64,000 bases of DNA from Oasisia sp. SBJ-2009 (GCA_964017155.1 OZ024862.1:30780158-30844157); one strand, 5' to 3'. Positions 23,172-38,300 are shown, counted from the stretch's first letter. Program-made: numbers and translations. Notes: generated by a model not told the origin, from the sequence alone.

Positions 23172-23880
23172 GTATTTATGCGATGAAAAGCCGAACTAAT
23201 CGGCGGCAGATTGCGCAAACAGATAAACATGTAATACATATATTGCAAAATATATGTTTGCATTGTGGTCGAACTACCTATGTATGATTTCGTCACAGTT
23301 GTTCTTGGTACTTTATTGGTACAGTTATTCTTGATACTGTTTGGTGTTCATTTTTATTTCGCGTTATATAGATGAACGCATATTTTGGTGTACTGACACT
23401 GTGTCTGTGTCACTGAGTCTGAGCCGAGGCATGGCCCGCCAGCCTGGGCATGGCATGGGCCATGCCCATGGTTCCCTGTTTGGCTGTTAATAACATATAA
23501 TATTGTCTTTTATTAATAACCATATTAATTGCCATAACAGTGACAGTCAGTGTTATGCTTATGAGTTATGGCAATCAATATGTTGACAAGTGGAATTGTT
23601 TGTTAACTCTGAGATCGATTAAACCTTTTGTATCGATGTACCTCTGCTCTGAAGACTGAACTTGGGCTGGCCTTGGCGGAGGATTTAGGCATTTTTGCCA
23701 TTTTTAGGTTCAATAAAAGTTATCATTAATTATTATTTGTGTCACTTTAAGGTGTATACCACGTGCCAAATTATGCATAGTCAATTAACAAGTCCGCTGC
23801 TATATTAGCAATTTGAATGATACAGCCCCCCCCCCCAGTGTATGTTCAAATAATAAACAGTACACCCAACTTCAAAACAA
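23171..23880. other. Intergenic; two small palindromes
   Basis: GGGCATGGCATGGGCCATGC and the following bases near 23448 form a palindrome. CATATTAATTGCCATAAC (about 23520) is repeated in inverse orientation near 23565. There is a poly-C run near 23826. No gene is seen. Confidence 0.45.
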
Positions 23881-23882
23881 GT

Positions 23883-23888
23883 TTTATT
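23883..23888 (-). terminator. Candidate poly(A) signal for the TTC3-like gene
   Basis: AATAAA on the minus strand, followed downstream (lower coordinates) by TTGTTTTGAAGTTGGGTGTA, which is T/GT-rich. The stretch from here up to the stop codon at 27143 has few dispersed repeats, as expected for a 3'UTR. Other AATAAA hexamers occur near 24930 and 26140, so the site used is uncertain. Confidence 0.35.
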
Positions 23889-26800
23889 GGCAATAGTGGG
23901 GCAAGTTGACTGCAGCACCCACGGCATTGATGTTTATTTTTGTCCACATTCACTGCAGCAAATGTCTTGTTATACATTATTATGCTGGAGAACCCCAGAA
24001 AGAGAAACATGCACCCTTGCTTCAACAATGTTATGTTTAATGATAGTGTTACACACAAACAATTGGCTTGCATATATGATAAACCGTTTCTCCACATATT
24101 TTTTGGCACACGCCTAAAACCAACGTACACATGTTTAATTCAAAAAGCAATGCAATAACAGTTACGTACATACATAATTCACAGGGTTTGGAACGTACTG
24201 AATATTGGGGGGGGGGGGGACAGAGTCAGAGTTTTCTGCTTCCACCAATACCGGACACTGCTTTTAAAGTAAGACTGAAACGTTTGAGCAACCAAACCAA
24301 GACTATGGCATACCATTTACGGGATATATGACCATGATTTCATGAGCACGAAGCCACCTATATTCTTGTTTTCGCATAGAAATGTCTACTAATGAAACTA
24401 CGCAGAAAAAAAATCCCATTGATTAGATTAGGAGTGAGTGAAAACCAAATCAAATGCGGCTCAAGAATAATGGCGGTGACCAGTGCAAAAGTATGAAAAC
24501 TTATTAAAAATACAACATAACTCGGTGCTCAACCAATCGTGGTCATGTATGACACATATCCTGTAAATGGTATGTTCCAATATTTGGGCAATTCAGCCCC
24601 ATTAAAGACAGTTATGTTGGAAATGTTTTGCAAAGTTGTTTCAAAATTATGGCCAGTGCATCACGCTGCTGTTAGAAATAACAAAAGGCCAGTTCCTATG
24701 CCAATGAGTAACAATTAATGTGCTATATCGTGTATATGTAACAATAGCAATGGCATTCAGTAGCCATACTGTAAATATTTTGTAACATGTTCTAAGCTAT
24801 AATTAGGGCAACTGACAAAATTGTGTAATATTCTGTGAAAGAATAACCAGTACAGTGCAGCACAGTGACATTATTATGCTCTTGATTTAAACACATTATA
24901 ACATGCAATGTTACTAAATAAGCAATCATTTATTCAGTCGGCTAATCGATATAAAATAGTAACCTGCAAATTTGACATTTTAAAACTTTCCAGCAATGTA
25001 ATTGTTCAGTGTAATCACATGATGGTGTAATGTAAGACAGACATGATATGAACTGTATGTCTGTATCCCACAGTGGCATTTGTAGATTATTTCAAACAAT
25101 CTGACAACACAATATTATACAACTATTCCAGCACATTCAAAACAGAACCACCAAGAGAGTCGACACACAAGGTGTAACTTTTGGGACCTTGTGACGTACA
25201 ATTGGACACGTGATTCTGTCACTGTATCATTTTTGTTCACCCAGTGCTAAAACTGTGCAGGTATAACCTGTTCGTCACAGACTACAATGTGACTGATATG
25301 AGCAGACTTGGTAGATACAAACAAATCAGTAACCAGAACAAGCAGTGAGTCTACCAGTAGCAGTGTAATAATATTCATTCATTGCTACGGACATCATTGA
25401 AGATAAATTTGCAACTACTGAGATGGATTCATGATCGATACACAACTTAACCTCATGGATCTTGAACCCCTATCTTTCTGAGTTTATACTAGTGTGCACA
25501 ATAGTTTTCACGGTAACTCCGTCAATTTATACCTGGATGTAGACAGGAGATTTGCAGACAATTTGACACCAGGTACCAAAATAGTATTTTCTAACAAAAT
25601 CAAATCAGCAATTGATTGTAGGTTTTTCACTATTCATGCTATCGATGATCATGCGCAACACTTTTAGTTGTTTTGTTATTATGTCCTGATTCAGATGAAA
25701 ATGTGAAAAGCAGCAGTGATGTTGACAGCCATTGTTGACATCGGTGGTATTTCTCTCTATTCTGAGCTGTCAAACAATTGTGCATTAGCCACAGAATTAA
25801 ACGGATTTTTACATAAATAACATTCTGTTTATTTTCAGTAATTCTTTTGTAGCTACAAGACAGTAATTTTGATGCCACAGTGTAGGCAAATTTATTCTGA
25901 TTCATACAATATAATTTTGTTTTGTAATTGCATGTGCTATATTCCACATAGTACTTATGATGGCGGTGACATTTGCTCAATGTACTATTTCAATCCTGGT
26001 GACATAATGTAAAAACCCAACTGATGTATGAATGTAATTTTCGTGTTACTCATAAAAGATAGCTTATATCTTGCAATGATATAATAACTGATAGGTATTT
26101 GCTTATAATTGTGGAGGAATCACAAAGCAAAACATATTCATATTTATTGTTGGCCATCTTGGATTTGTTACATTTGTAAATTATATACTAATTAGTTTCA
26201 ATTAGTCATACAACAATGATTTGTACATTAATATATAGACAGTTCCTTTCCGGTTCAGATAATGTACACTTTAATATAATTATGATGAACGTTTTTTACA
26301 ATATGGTTCATTATGTGAACCCATGTCTAGTCAGTGTTGAGAAATCTGTCTGAAATAACCAAACTGCAGCATTATGCCATCAGATATGCTATAGAGTGAG
26401 TGGTCATGTAGACAATATCCCAGAGGATTTTATCATATACTTACATAATAAGAACACACCCCAGTTACATTGTTGACGCTAACACTGAAATGATCAAACC
26501 CAATGCACAAACATGGTAGATAAAACAGTACCTTTATGTCTTTGCAATCTGCTCATAATTACTCTGAGGTTTTAAGTGGCTCATACATATAATGCCATAA
26601 TATATAAAAGGCTCGTATGTTTTGATGCATGTATACATTTGCTAGAATATACAATAACCCACACCTTACACTTCTAAACATTTAACATATGACTACAGAG
26701 TGTATGTGCAGGTGTACACATCACAACCCACACACCACGTTATGGCATGTTCTAATAACAGGTGGAGTTATGTGAACAAACATTACAGACACCAACTATC

Positions 26801-27142
26801 GCCATGGCTTAGGTAAATTACAGGAGACTGGCTTGTAAGTCAAACATGTTACCACACCTTAATTAGAATGTACATGTATCAAACACATTCACATGTAGAC
26901 ATCGGAGTGCAACAGATTTATCTAATTGTTGGGTGTCCAGAAAAGTGACTCATGGTCAATAAGAATGACCAATGTTACAAAGGACTAACCAACATCCGAC
27001 AAGAATGACGGACACTTGACAGGACACACTGACACTAGAGAGAAGTAACTGACACTTAACACGAGTGACAGATGCCTGAGACAGGTAACGACTGCTTGTA
27101 ACCGAGACAAACCAGACAGTGGCGGGATTCATCTATCTACTT
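23889..27142 (-). other. Probable 3'UTR/flank of the TTC3-like gene
   Basis: No coding exon is supported. Just after the stop, 26935-27120 shows degenerate repeats built on GACACTTGACA / AAGAATGAC. The rest is unremarkable AT-rich sequence with several minus-strand AATAAA hexamers. Confidence 0.4.
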
Positions 27143-27220
27143 CTACTTTGTTGTCTTCAGGGCGATGGGTTCCCGACAGGTGGGACAGGTGTTGTGGTTC
27201 TGTAGCCACTGGTCAATACA
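27143..27220 (-). CDS. TTC3: TTC3-like last coding exon: RING-H2 second half and stop
   Basis: The acceptor TGTTTGCAG precedes 27220. CIDQWLQNHNTCPTCREPIA and LKTTK are followed by TAG. It supplies Cys6 and the CPTC pair of the RING; the domain is therefore the extreme C-terminus. Phase 0. Confidence 0.95.
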   Translation of the reverse strand, partial: CIDQWLQNHNTCPTCREPIALKTTK

Positions 27221-30200
27221 CTGCAAACACAACACACCAGCCTGACACACCTGGCCACTAGTTACGGTAGTCCTATTAATGATAATAATACAGTTTTTAT
27301 ATAGCGCTAATTCACGCCTGGCAGATCGATGCGTTGCACAAGAAATATACTAAATGTATATCAATAAATAGAAATGTAAATTATATAAATCAGATCAATT
27401 CTTTTAAGACTTGGTATGTAAATTTAAATAAAATTAAAACCTTTACTAAAACTACGTAAATGTATATATATATATATATATACACATATGAATCTATGAA
27501 TTAATCTAAAACATAAACACTGATTAAAACGTGTATGAATGACACGAAATGAAATTCTAAAGCAATGTCCGTTATTTCAAAACAAGTTGAATTAATTGAA
27601 ATGTCAAATAAAAAGATGTCTTTAAACATTTTCTAAACATAGATAATGTCCCAAATGTGCTGTTTGGCCATAAAACATTACATATTTTATATATATGGTG
27701 TTTGGCTTTGAAAATGTTGTCAGAATAATATTGGGACATGAGGCCCTGGATTCCTTTGCACAATATCATGTTTTACATTTGTAATCAAATGGTTTCGGTG
27801 AATCACAGTTACATATTTCCTTTTGAGCATATGTAAGTTATTTTATATATTATGTTACACCTAAGTTATTTTAACCCTAGATTGTAGCTTTAAATTGCAC
27901 TGACAGTTATTGTCTATTGCTGTTTTAAAGTTTCTCAAGTTCTACCAGTTCAGTAGGGATTCCCATAATGCATTAGTCACAGCCGGCATGGAGGAATTCT
28001 GTTGACACGGGCAGTGGCAGGCAGAGAGAAGAGACTGTCCAAGTCCAACAGTAGGGGCCAGTCACACCAATGATCAACGAGAAAGGGGAAGTACACAGTT
28101 TTCAGTCAGTGCCTTTGGCTACTGCAGAAGGCTTACAGCAGAAGAGAAATAGGAAAATGTAGCACTTCTGGAGCCTTATGTGCCCTTAGAACGATTCAGT
28201 CAAATACAGGTTTGTGCGTATGGTGACACTACCACATGAAATGTCTATGCGAAATGAGAGAAAGATTTACTGATGAGTTTTGAAAAATATGGAAATGTAC
28301 CACCAGTTTCGGTGTCCTAAGAATGATTGAATCAAAGAAATATTTCTTGTGCATAGTCGCAGTACCCTAAGATATCGCTATGAAAAATTTGATAAAAAGA
28401 TCCTTAATGGTTTCTGAGGTAGTTAATGGCGGACGGCGGATGCAGGGTGATGCCATAAGGGTGTTGGTCTTTCAACCCAAAAAGTAATTTGTTTTATAGA
28501 ATTTTTTTCTCGGAAAACAGTTATTACAGTACTCACTGTCTTGTGGAAACGATGACTACATCCGAGTTTGAAAATCAGTCCCGTGTCGAGTTCATCATGG
28601 CAAATAATACATGGATCTTCCTCCTCCTCAAAGAACCCTGGAGAGGACGTGTCACTGCGAGAACTCGGAGGTAAAGTAAACGTGTCGAGTGGACTCGCAC
28701 GTTTCACACCAATATTGGGCTAGAAACAAAGACACAAGCAGGTAAAAAATATGGAGTTAAAACAAACCATGTTGTAATCCCAAGTTTTACACAGTTTTAT
28801 CTACCTACATAAAACAGCAGAACCTTGTCATCATGCATTGTTTTGAACAGTCAGTAGTGAAGAGGTTGTAATAAGAGAAATGACTTCCTACATTTCAATG
28901 CTACAGAAATAATTTATTAATTGGTACATAATTTTTATCCATTTTAGTCACAATTCTATCATTTAGATCAAGTGCAGCAAATTCTGTTGAATATTTAGCT
29001 CTAAAACCAGTGACTATCATGTAAAAGATTATTTTCATTGAACTATGAATATAATTGTATAATGAGGTCTTAAGTATTTTATAAACGGTAGTGCGATAAC
29101 CTGTTTTTACCCTATATATATTATATGTAATCACATCACTAATGTTTAATCTGTTTTGTGACCGAACTACATCTCACTAATATTTAAACTGTTTCAGCAT
29201 ATCATTAATATTTAATACTTGTATTGTAACATTTGTGGTCTATCTATGACACTAAGTACAGTGAATAACTAGAAACATACACACCTATAGAGTGAACTTT
29301 TATCAAACAGTAGTACTTATGTACTAATATGGCATGGCACCATTAAATAAACAGCATCTAGAAAAAATAGCTAGAAAGTTAAAAAGATAATTTCCACAGA
29401 AGACTTACAGCATGTCCTTCAATAATGGCAGAAACACTGTTAACAATGTCTTCAAACTTCATCCCTGTCAGCGAGCCATGGCGTATTGCACGCAGCTCAT
29501 CAATGTAGTGCTTCAACTGTAGTCTGCAAACACAACAAAGTCATCAACATGAAACCCTACATTGTAGACGACTGAATATTCTCTCTTGCAAAGCTGTCGC
29601 TACCTTTACTCCCTTTTACTCATTGAGAAGATGTAATTCTTTCAGGCAATCAATGCCGTTATTCAAACTTTGGCAGCCATTTACATAAAACCCAAACCAC
29701 CTTTTCGCAATATACACATTTCCCTGTTTCAGGTATTATTTTATTTTGAATTTTTCTAAGTGGTGTCTTTATTCAGTCAGGCCTATCATAGCGTGGGCAC
29801 AACAAATTATGTAATGGTATATTTAAAAACATTTCATCTAGCTGCCGTAGCTACCCTCAACTTGTGAGGCGAAATACATTTATGAACATGACCAAATTGT
29901 GATGTTTTATTTCATGTTATTACCCATGCCCATATATATATAAATATATATATATGTGACGCCGGCTGACAAAATGAGTGACAAGTCGGGATTAGACATT
30001 TGCCGTGAGTGCCGTCTAAAGCCAGTTGGCATGATGTGGATGAATTTTAGGTTTTTACATAAATAAAATTTATAACATCCGTTTTAACACTTCCACCCAT
30101 CCTACACTATTTATTCCAAATAAAATGTTAATTTTAACGTATTATAATGCGAGCCCTCTTGATCAACTAGTCCAAAATTACTAAAACAAAAGGATTTTGC

Positions 30201-33200
30201 TTCGATTCCTTCGATGAAATCCGCCATGTTGATTTGGGGTTACCCCTTTGTATTGGGTATCACCAGAGAGGGCAATTCTTCCTCTCTGACGTAGAGTAAC
30301 CCATATCCGGGCCAAGTACACCAAAATAGCTCAAAACTAACCAATAGGCGGCTACCCTGAGAAGGCTTTTGCATACTAATGAGAGCTAACTCTGTCACGT
30401 GCGTGCTTCGGTGCTTGCAATTGGATGAACGCCTACGCATATGCGCAGTACGGCAGTGCTAAACGTAAACAAGTAGCCATTTCGAAGATGTCAAGACTAA
30501 ATTCGTTCGTATTCCGCCGTGTTTTTCTATCGTTGTTTCCCTGTTATAAAATCTTTTGCAACATAATGTCGGACGCGTTCCTACGTGTGCTGAATGCACC
30601 AACCGGCGATGACATTGCTGTTGCGCGGATGTGGGAGCAGTACGATTTCGACGCCTCGGAATGGGACGCTGACCTTGACAGCGAAACCGACAGCGACGTT
30701 ACGATCGAATACGACTGGGAAGCCGATCACGATGACAACGAAGACGGGAACATGTTAAGCAACGACAATAATGCTCCAATTGTCCTGACATTTTGCATAG
30801 ACCTAGAGATGGTGTATACTCATAATAATACGTTTTGGTTTGAAAAATCAACCATTTGTCAGCGCAACATTTCACAGCTCGCGCCGAGGGTTTGCACTGG
30901 AGGCGAACGTAGCAGCGATCGGGCGGCCTAAAATGGCCTACCCCGATATTAAAAAACTCATAAAAATTAAAGTTCTCGATGGATTTGATTCATTTTTATG
31001 TTATTTAGCAGCTAAAACGTATGGCTACATTTGTCTCGCAGGAAGTAGGAAATGTATTGGTTCAGTAATTATTTGGGTGCAGGGCGCTAAATTAGCCTAA
31101 AAACGGCTTTGTTTTAGACTAATTAGCTGTGAAATGAATTAGGGCCACATGCCGCGTCACATATAATGTGCCATAACTTCAGGAATTTTTGCAGCAGCTG
31201 GTTGTTATTTTCCCTCTATCATTGCACTATGATACCATAGCTGCATGCCAAATTTGAATGGAATACACATAATATTTTTATGGTATCTAAGCCCATACAT
31301 AATGCAAAACTTTAACGGCCGTTTTCTCCAGTTTTACTTTTTGACCCCTACCATACCAAATGTGATATAACTTCCCTAATTGTTATAGTAGAGTCATAAT
31401 TTTTGAATTACTGTAAAGTACTATGCCTCCTCTTTCAAAATATGTCAAAAAAGTACATCAAATAATTTCCGACTTGTCACTGATTTGGTCAGCCGGGGTC
31501 ACATATATATAATAAATATTTATTCTAGTATGAACATTACACTAAAAATTAGAATTGGCAAGGCAGGGTTAAACAATTTAAACAGTTGTAAGGCACTATA
31601 CAGCGTGAAGGGCCTGTATAACGTGACGTCCTACCTTGAGTAGGCTGGATATACAGCGGGTAGGGCCTGTATAAGGTGACGTCCTACCTTGAGTAGGCTG
31701 GATATACAAGGTGAAGTGCCTATATAAGATGACGTCCTACCTTGAGTAGGCTGGATATACAAGGTGGAGCGCCTATATAAGATGATGTCCTACCTTGAGT
31801 AGGCTGGATATACAAGGTGAAGTGCCTATATAAGATGACGTCCTACCTTGAGTAGGCTGGATATACAAGGTAGATGGCCTATATAAGATGATGTCCTACC
31901 TTGAGTAGGCTGGATATACAAGGTGAAGTGCCTATATAAGATGACGTCCTACCTTGAGTAGGCTGGATATACAAGGTGGAGGGCCTATATAAGATGATGT
32001 CCTACCTTGAGTAGGCTGGATATACAAGGTGAAGTGCCTATATAAGATGACGTCCTACCTTGAGTAGGCTGGATATACAAGGTAGATGGCCTATATAAGA
32101 TGATGTCCTACCTTGAGTAGGCTGGATATACAAGGTGAAGTGCCTATATAAGATGACGTCCTACCTTGAGTAGGCTGGATATACAAGGTGGAGGGCCTAT
32201 ATAAGATGACGTCCTACCTGGAGTAGGCTGGATATACAAGGTGGAGCACCTATATAAGATGACGTCCTACCTGGAGTAGGCTGGATATACAAGGTGGAGA
32301 GCCTATATAAGATGACGTCCTACCTTGAGTAGGCTGGATATACAAGATGGAGGGCCTATATAAGATGACATCCTACCTGGAGTAGGCTGGATATACAAGG
32401 TGGAGGGCCTATATAAGATGACATCCTACCTGGAGTAGGCTGGATATACAAGGTGAAGGGCCTGTGTAAGATGACGTCCTGCCTTGAGTAGGCTGGATAT
32501 ACAGCGTGGAGGGCCTGTATAAGATGACGTCCTACCTTGAGTAGGCTGGATATATAGCGTGTAGGGCCTATATAAGATGACGTCCTACCTGGAGTAGGCT
32601 GGATATACAAGATGGAGAGCTTATATAAGATGACGTCCTACCTTGAGTAGGCTGGATATATAGCGTGGAGGGCCTATATAAGATGACGTCCTACCTGGAG
32701 TAGGCTGGATATACAAGGTGGAGGGCCTATATAAGATGACGTCCTACCTGGAGAAGGCTGGATATACAAGATGGAGCGCCTATATAAGATGACATCCTAC
32801 CTGGAGTAGGCTGGATATACAAGGTGGAGCGCCTATATAAGATGACATCCTACCTGGAGTAGGCTGGATATACAAGGTGGAGGGCCTATATAAGATGACA
32901 TCCTACCTGGAGTAGGCTGGATATACAAGGTGGAGCGCCTATATAAGATGACATCCTACCTGGAGTAGGCTGGATATACAAGGTGGAGGGCCTATATAAG
33001 ATGACATCCTACCTGGAGTAGGCTGGATATACAAGGTGGAGAGCCTATATAAGGTGACGTCCTACCTGGAGTAGGCTGGATATACAAGGTGGAGAGCCTA
33101 TATAAGATGACGTCCTACCTGGAGTAGGCTGGATATACAAGGTGGAGGGCCTGTATAAGATGACGTCCTACCTTGAGTAGGCTGGATATACAAGGTGGAG

Positions 33201-35279
33201 GGCCTATATAAGATGACGTCCTACCTGAAGTAGGCTGGATATACAAGGTGGAGAGCCTATATAAGATGACATCCTACCTGGAGTAGGCTGGATATACAAG
33301 GTGGAGAGCCTATATAAGATGACGTCCTACCTGGAGTAGGCTGGATATACAAGGTGGAGAGCCTATATAAGATGACGTCCTACCTGGAGTAGGCTGGATA
33401 TACAAGGTGGAGAGCTTATATAAGATGACGTCCTACCTGGAGTAGGCTGGATATACAAGGTGGAGAGCTTATATAAGATGACGTCCTACCTGGAGTAGGC
33501 TGGATATACAGCGTGGAGGGCCTATATAAGATGACGTCCTACCTGGAGTAGGCTGGATATACAAGGTGGAGGGCCTATATAAGATGACGTCCTACCTGGA
33601 GTAGGCTGGATATACAAGGTGGAGAGCCTATATAAGTTGACGTCCTACCTGGAGTAGGCTGGATATACAGCGTGGAGGGCCTATATAAGATGACGTCCTA
33701 CCTTGAGTAGGCTGGATATACAAGGTGGAGGGCCTATATAAGATGACGTCCTACCTTGAGTAGGCTGGATATACAAGGTGGAGAGCCTATATAAGATGAC
33801 GTCCTACCTGGAGTAGGCTGGATATACAAGGTGGAGGGCCTATATAAGATGACGTCCTACCTTGAGTAGGCTGGATATACAAGGTAGATGGCCTATATAA
33901 GATGATGTCCTACCTTGAGTAGGCTGGATATACAAGGTGAAGTGCCTATATAAGATGACGTCCTACCTTGAGTAGGCTGGATATACAAGGTGGAGGGCCT
34001 ATATAAGATGACGTCCTACCTGGAGTAGGCTGGATATACAAGGTGGAGCACCTATATAAGATGACGTCCTACCTGGAGTAGGCTGGATATACAAGGTGGA
34101 GAGCCTATATAAGATGACGTCCTACCTTGAGTAGGCTGGATATACAAGATGGAGGGCCTATATAAGATGACATCCTACCTGGAGTAGGCTGGATATACAA
34201 GGTGGAGGGCCTATATAAGATGACATCCTACCTGGAGTAGGCTGGATATACAAGGTGGAGGGCCTATATAAGATGACGTCCTACCTTGAGTAGGCTGGAT
34301 ATACAAGGTGGAGAGCCTATATAAGATGACGTCCTACCTGGAGTAGGCTGGATATATAGCGTGGAGGGCCTATATAAGATGATGTCCTACCTGGAGTAGG
34401 CTGGATATACAGCGTGGAGGGCCTATATAAGATGACGTCCTACCTGGAGTAGGCTGGATATACAAGGTGGAGAGCTTATATAAGATGACGTCCTACCTTG
34501 AGTAGGCTGGATATACAAGGTGGAGAGCCTATATAAGATGACGTCCTACCTGGAGTAGGCTGGATATACAAGGTGGAGGGCCTGCATGATCTTCTCCATG
34601 GGCTTCGACGGCCTCACCCGTGCCTGGGTTGTGGGCGGCTTGACGGGTGCAAGTTGGGCGGACGAATTAACCACACTAGGAACCTTGACAGCGACAGGAG
34701 CTTTGTGATTGGTCAACGAGTGAGTGGCGCCACCTGGTGCAGCAGTGGCACCCAAGGTAATCGGTGCAGGCATGGATGAGAGAGCGGAGGTTGGCTGGGT
34801 GTAATTGGGCAGTTTTTTGGGTGGTGTCGTCTGTCTCATTCTTGCTTCCGGATGCAACTGAAATGGAATGGATGTGTCAGATCTGCTGCACCATGCATGA
34901 CTGAACCATACCAAAAGCAACTCCACCAGTAGTTTGTGCATTTGCTACTATGACTGTTTCGAAGTTGTATAGATCACAGAGCTCTATTTAAACCGGGTGA
35001 ATATTTTGATGAATTCCATCGTAAGGTAAATTGTTATTAACAGGTAAGCAACACTCTTTTTAATAGGCAAATAACCATTATTTCTGTTCACCCCTGCCAA
35101 CAGATATACTGTGTTCATTATGCATGTACAGTATGTTTAAACAACCTGAAATATATAAAAAATATGCATTTTAATAAATGGACATCTATTTGATCATTAT
35201 TTGTTTGGTTCCCATAACGATTTCATTGTATCATGAAAGGTTGTGACATGATATGAATAATATATATATATTATACATA

Positions 35280-35312
<33 letters not shown>

Positions 35313-38300
35313 TAGTATGGACATTACAATAAAGAGAATAAACAAGGCACAGGGTTAACAGTTTCAGCTGTTGTACAATAATATGAGAATTTTTTAATGT
35401 AGCGCCTGGACTGCCGCCACTGGGCACACGAATTAAAGAATACCTATCGTGTTGCCATCAGTGATAAACGAACACAAGTTGAACTCAGGCCTCCAGTCAT
35501 CAGTGCGGGATGTAAAAATCCTAGACCTTGAAGAGAACTGACACAGGAGACAAATCAAAGGGGTCATCACCATACACAGGGGGAAGCCGTCACTAAACAG
35601 AGACACTGGCCAGGAACTGTCTAAAGTGTAATGCGCCTATGAATGGTTTTATTACTAGAGATATGGCGTAGACAAATACTGTTATTTATTATATATATTA
35701 TAACTCCTGCTGTCATGCTCCAGCTTCTGTCACATGATGTAGGTCATGTGACATGGCTGTAAAAATCAGTCTGCTGTAGAAGGCTGCGAGAAGCGCCGAA
35801 ATATACGGAGAAAACAAAAAAGGTTCTTGTGTTGTAAATAATTTACTACATAAAATATGACACTTCTTTCTTCTTGTTAATGGTTGCCTGTTTAATATAA
35901 TTGGTGTCCTTGACCGTTTGACTTAAAAAAAGAAGTAAAGGCAAGTTCTTATATAGCGCAGTATCCAGTCCTCAGGACAGTTCAAAGCGCTTTATACTTT
36001 ACTTCCACGAGAGACCTGTTCACTCAGACACCGTCTCGGTTTCTCTGGGAAGCATCCACCATGCTACAATTAATGCGTGAAGGTTGCTCGTACACATATG
36101 CACCACTGTCTATAGCCAGGTACTCATTTATTCAGCTGAGTGAACTGCAGCAATGTAGAGTTAAAAAACTCGCCCAAGGTTTTAACACCACAGCACAAGA
36201 TTCAAACCCGGGTAGTCAAGAGTCTGAAGCTCATTGCGCTCTACAAAAACAAAACTTACCATTGCTGGTGGCAACATCGGAGTCTTTGGGGGCTGGGGAG
36301 GTTTTGGAAGGGGAAGTTTGGGGAGATCACCCAGCGGTTGACCCCCCTCAACCTTGGCAATCTGGTCCTTGAAAGATTTCTGGAAAGAAAAAGTTACGAT
36401 ACAAACTGGTACATCATCACACAACGAAAAGTGCTGTGCTAATAAAATCATACAAGAGATAAAAAATAGTAGTATAAGTTGTAGTATATATTGCTGTAGA
36501 TAAACTAAACTTGGAATACCTAGTACAAGTACTTCTGGGTTATTGTGCCAGGAATCAGTAAATTACTACTAGTACTAACCTCAGTGTCAGCCTTCATTGC
36601 CCTCAGGGTGTTGGCAGTCTTGAGCCACTCTGCCCCTGCTGCCTGGATGCTGGATGACATGGTGGGATTCTTAGTCTCCATCCTACAAACACAACCCCGT
36701 CTCCCATTAACAACCACACCCTTCATGTCCCCTCAATGGCACAGCAGCGTTGTCCCAAATCACTCAGAGACCCCAGACCGCAGTGAACTCTGTTAGAAAA
36801 CCTCAGTGTATTTAAATAATAAATTAACATATATTTATATATTTCACTGTTTTTAGATAAAAAAAAACTACATGTGTCAATCAATCGAGCTATCAATCAA
36901 TCATCTGATCCATCAATCAACTGATCGATCAATCAATTGATCCATCAATCAATCAGACTATCAATCAATATATATGTATATTATGTCTTGTGAGCTGTCT
37001 ATATAAAATCTGTTTAGTATGCAATATTTCTTAAACCTACTCCAGTATAACAACAATAATGTCCATGAAAATGTTCATCAATTTGAATGAATACTACGTT
37101 AAAACAAGATTCCTTATTATTCAACTAAAATGTATTACCCCCCCCCCCCGTGAGGTAGTTATGTAATAAGGAATCTTGTGTTAATATAATAATAATGTAA
37201 ATATTGATAAGCAGACTTGTACATAAAAAATGTAATTAATAAAAAAACGTTAATTCTTCAATCTAGACAAACATCCATTCAAATATTTTTTTTTACAATA
37301 AAACAGAACTAAGGTATCACACACAGTAAGTAACAATATATGATTTATAAAAATATTAACCTTGTGTTGTTTCAGTGTAATTCTTGACATACACTGTACA
37401 ATGCTTACATTGCATTAGCTACCATGACAATTAAGCTGTGACGCAGTTAGCGTCATAAAGCATTTGGGTGACATGCATGGGGGAATGTCAGTTTTAGCCA
37501 TAAACACACACACTGCCCTATTTACACAGGTCTCTAATTTTCCCACAAAACTCTACTAACACTGTCTCTGTCTCGCTGCAGGCCACTAACTTTGTGGGAG
37601 AACCACAGGGTCACAAACCAGAACGTTACCTCATTCCAGCTCTACAAGTTAATAGCAACGTCAGTCTTGCATAAGCATAACATCAAGTTATAACACGGTT
37701 GGTTAGTAAGTGACAAGTTGTACCTCAGGGTGACACGCCTCATCCCTTAGAGAGCAATCAAAACTCCCACTATTGATGGTGGAAGGTGCTTTGTGGCAGA
37801 AAATCACTCATGCAGACACCACAAGTCTGGTATTTTTTGGTCGAAATGCAAAGTGCTGAATTTGTTAATGCAAAGCGTGTACACATGCTTCGTGAAAATG
37901 AAAGCGTGTGTTTGGTGGGTGGTTGTTCCACAGACTCAACCCAGCAGGATGCCACAGTTTAAATGCAAACGCATAAGAAAGCCAACAAGCACATTGCTTT
38001 AGCTAAATGAAAATGTCACTGACACTTGTTCCGATGTGTCCAACACCAGTGAGTGTTCCGCACTAAATCTAACAAACACATACACTGAGGTTTATTAAAC
38101 TGAATACCCTAAGAACATCTCATATTTAGTCACTGCATGAAAACCATCCACAGTTCAAAAGGAACAAGGCAACACAACAACAGACTCTAAACCAACACTC
38201 CACAAGACAACACAACAGTTGATCCTAACTGACACTCCATGAGGCAACACAATGGCAGACCCTAAACTGACACACGACACAAGACAACGCAATGGCAGAC

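Noticed and set aside
31592..34582. CRISPR-like array appearance of the regular repeats (also 52327-55011 and 56980-58698)
   Set aside because: Units are contiguous with no unique spacers, in eukaryotic introns; these are minisatellites.
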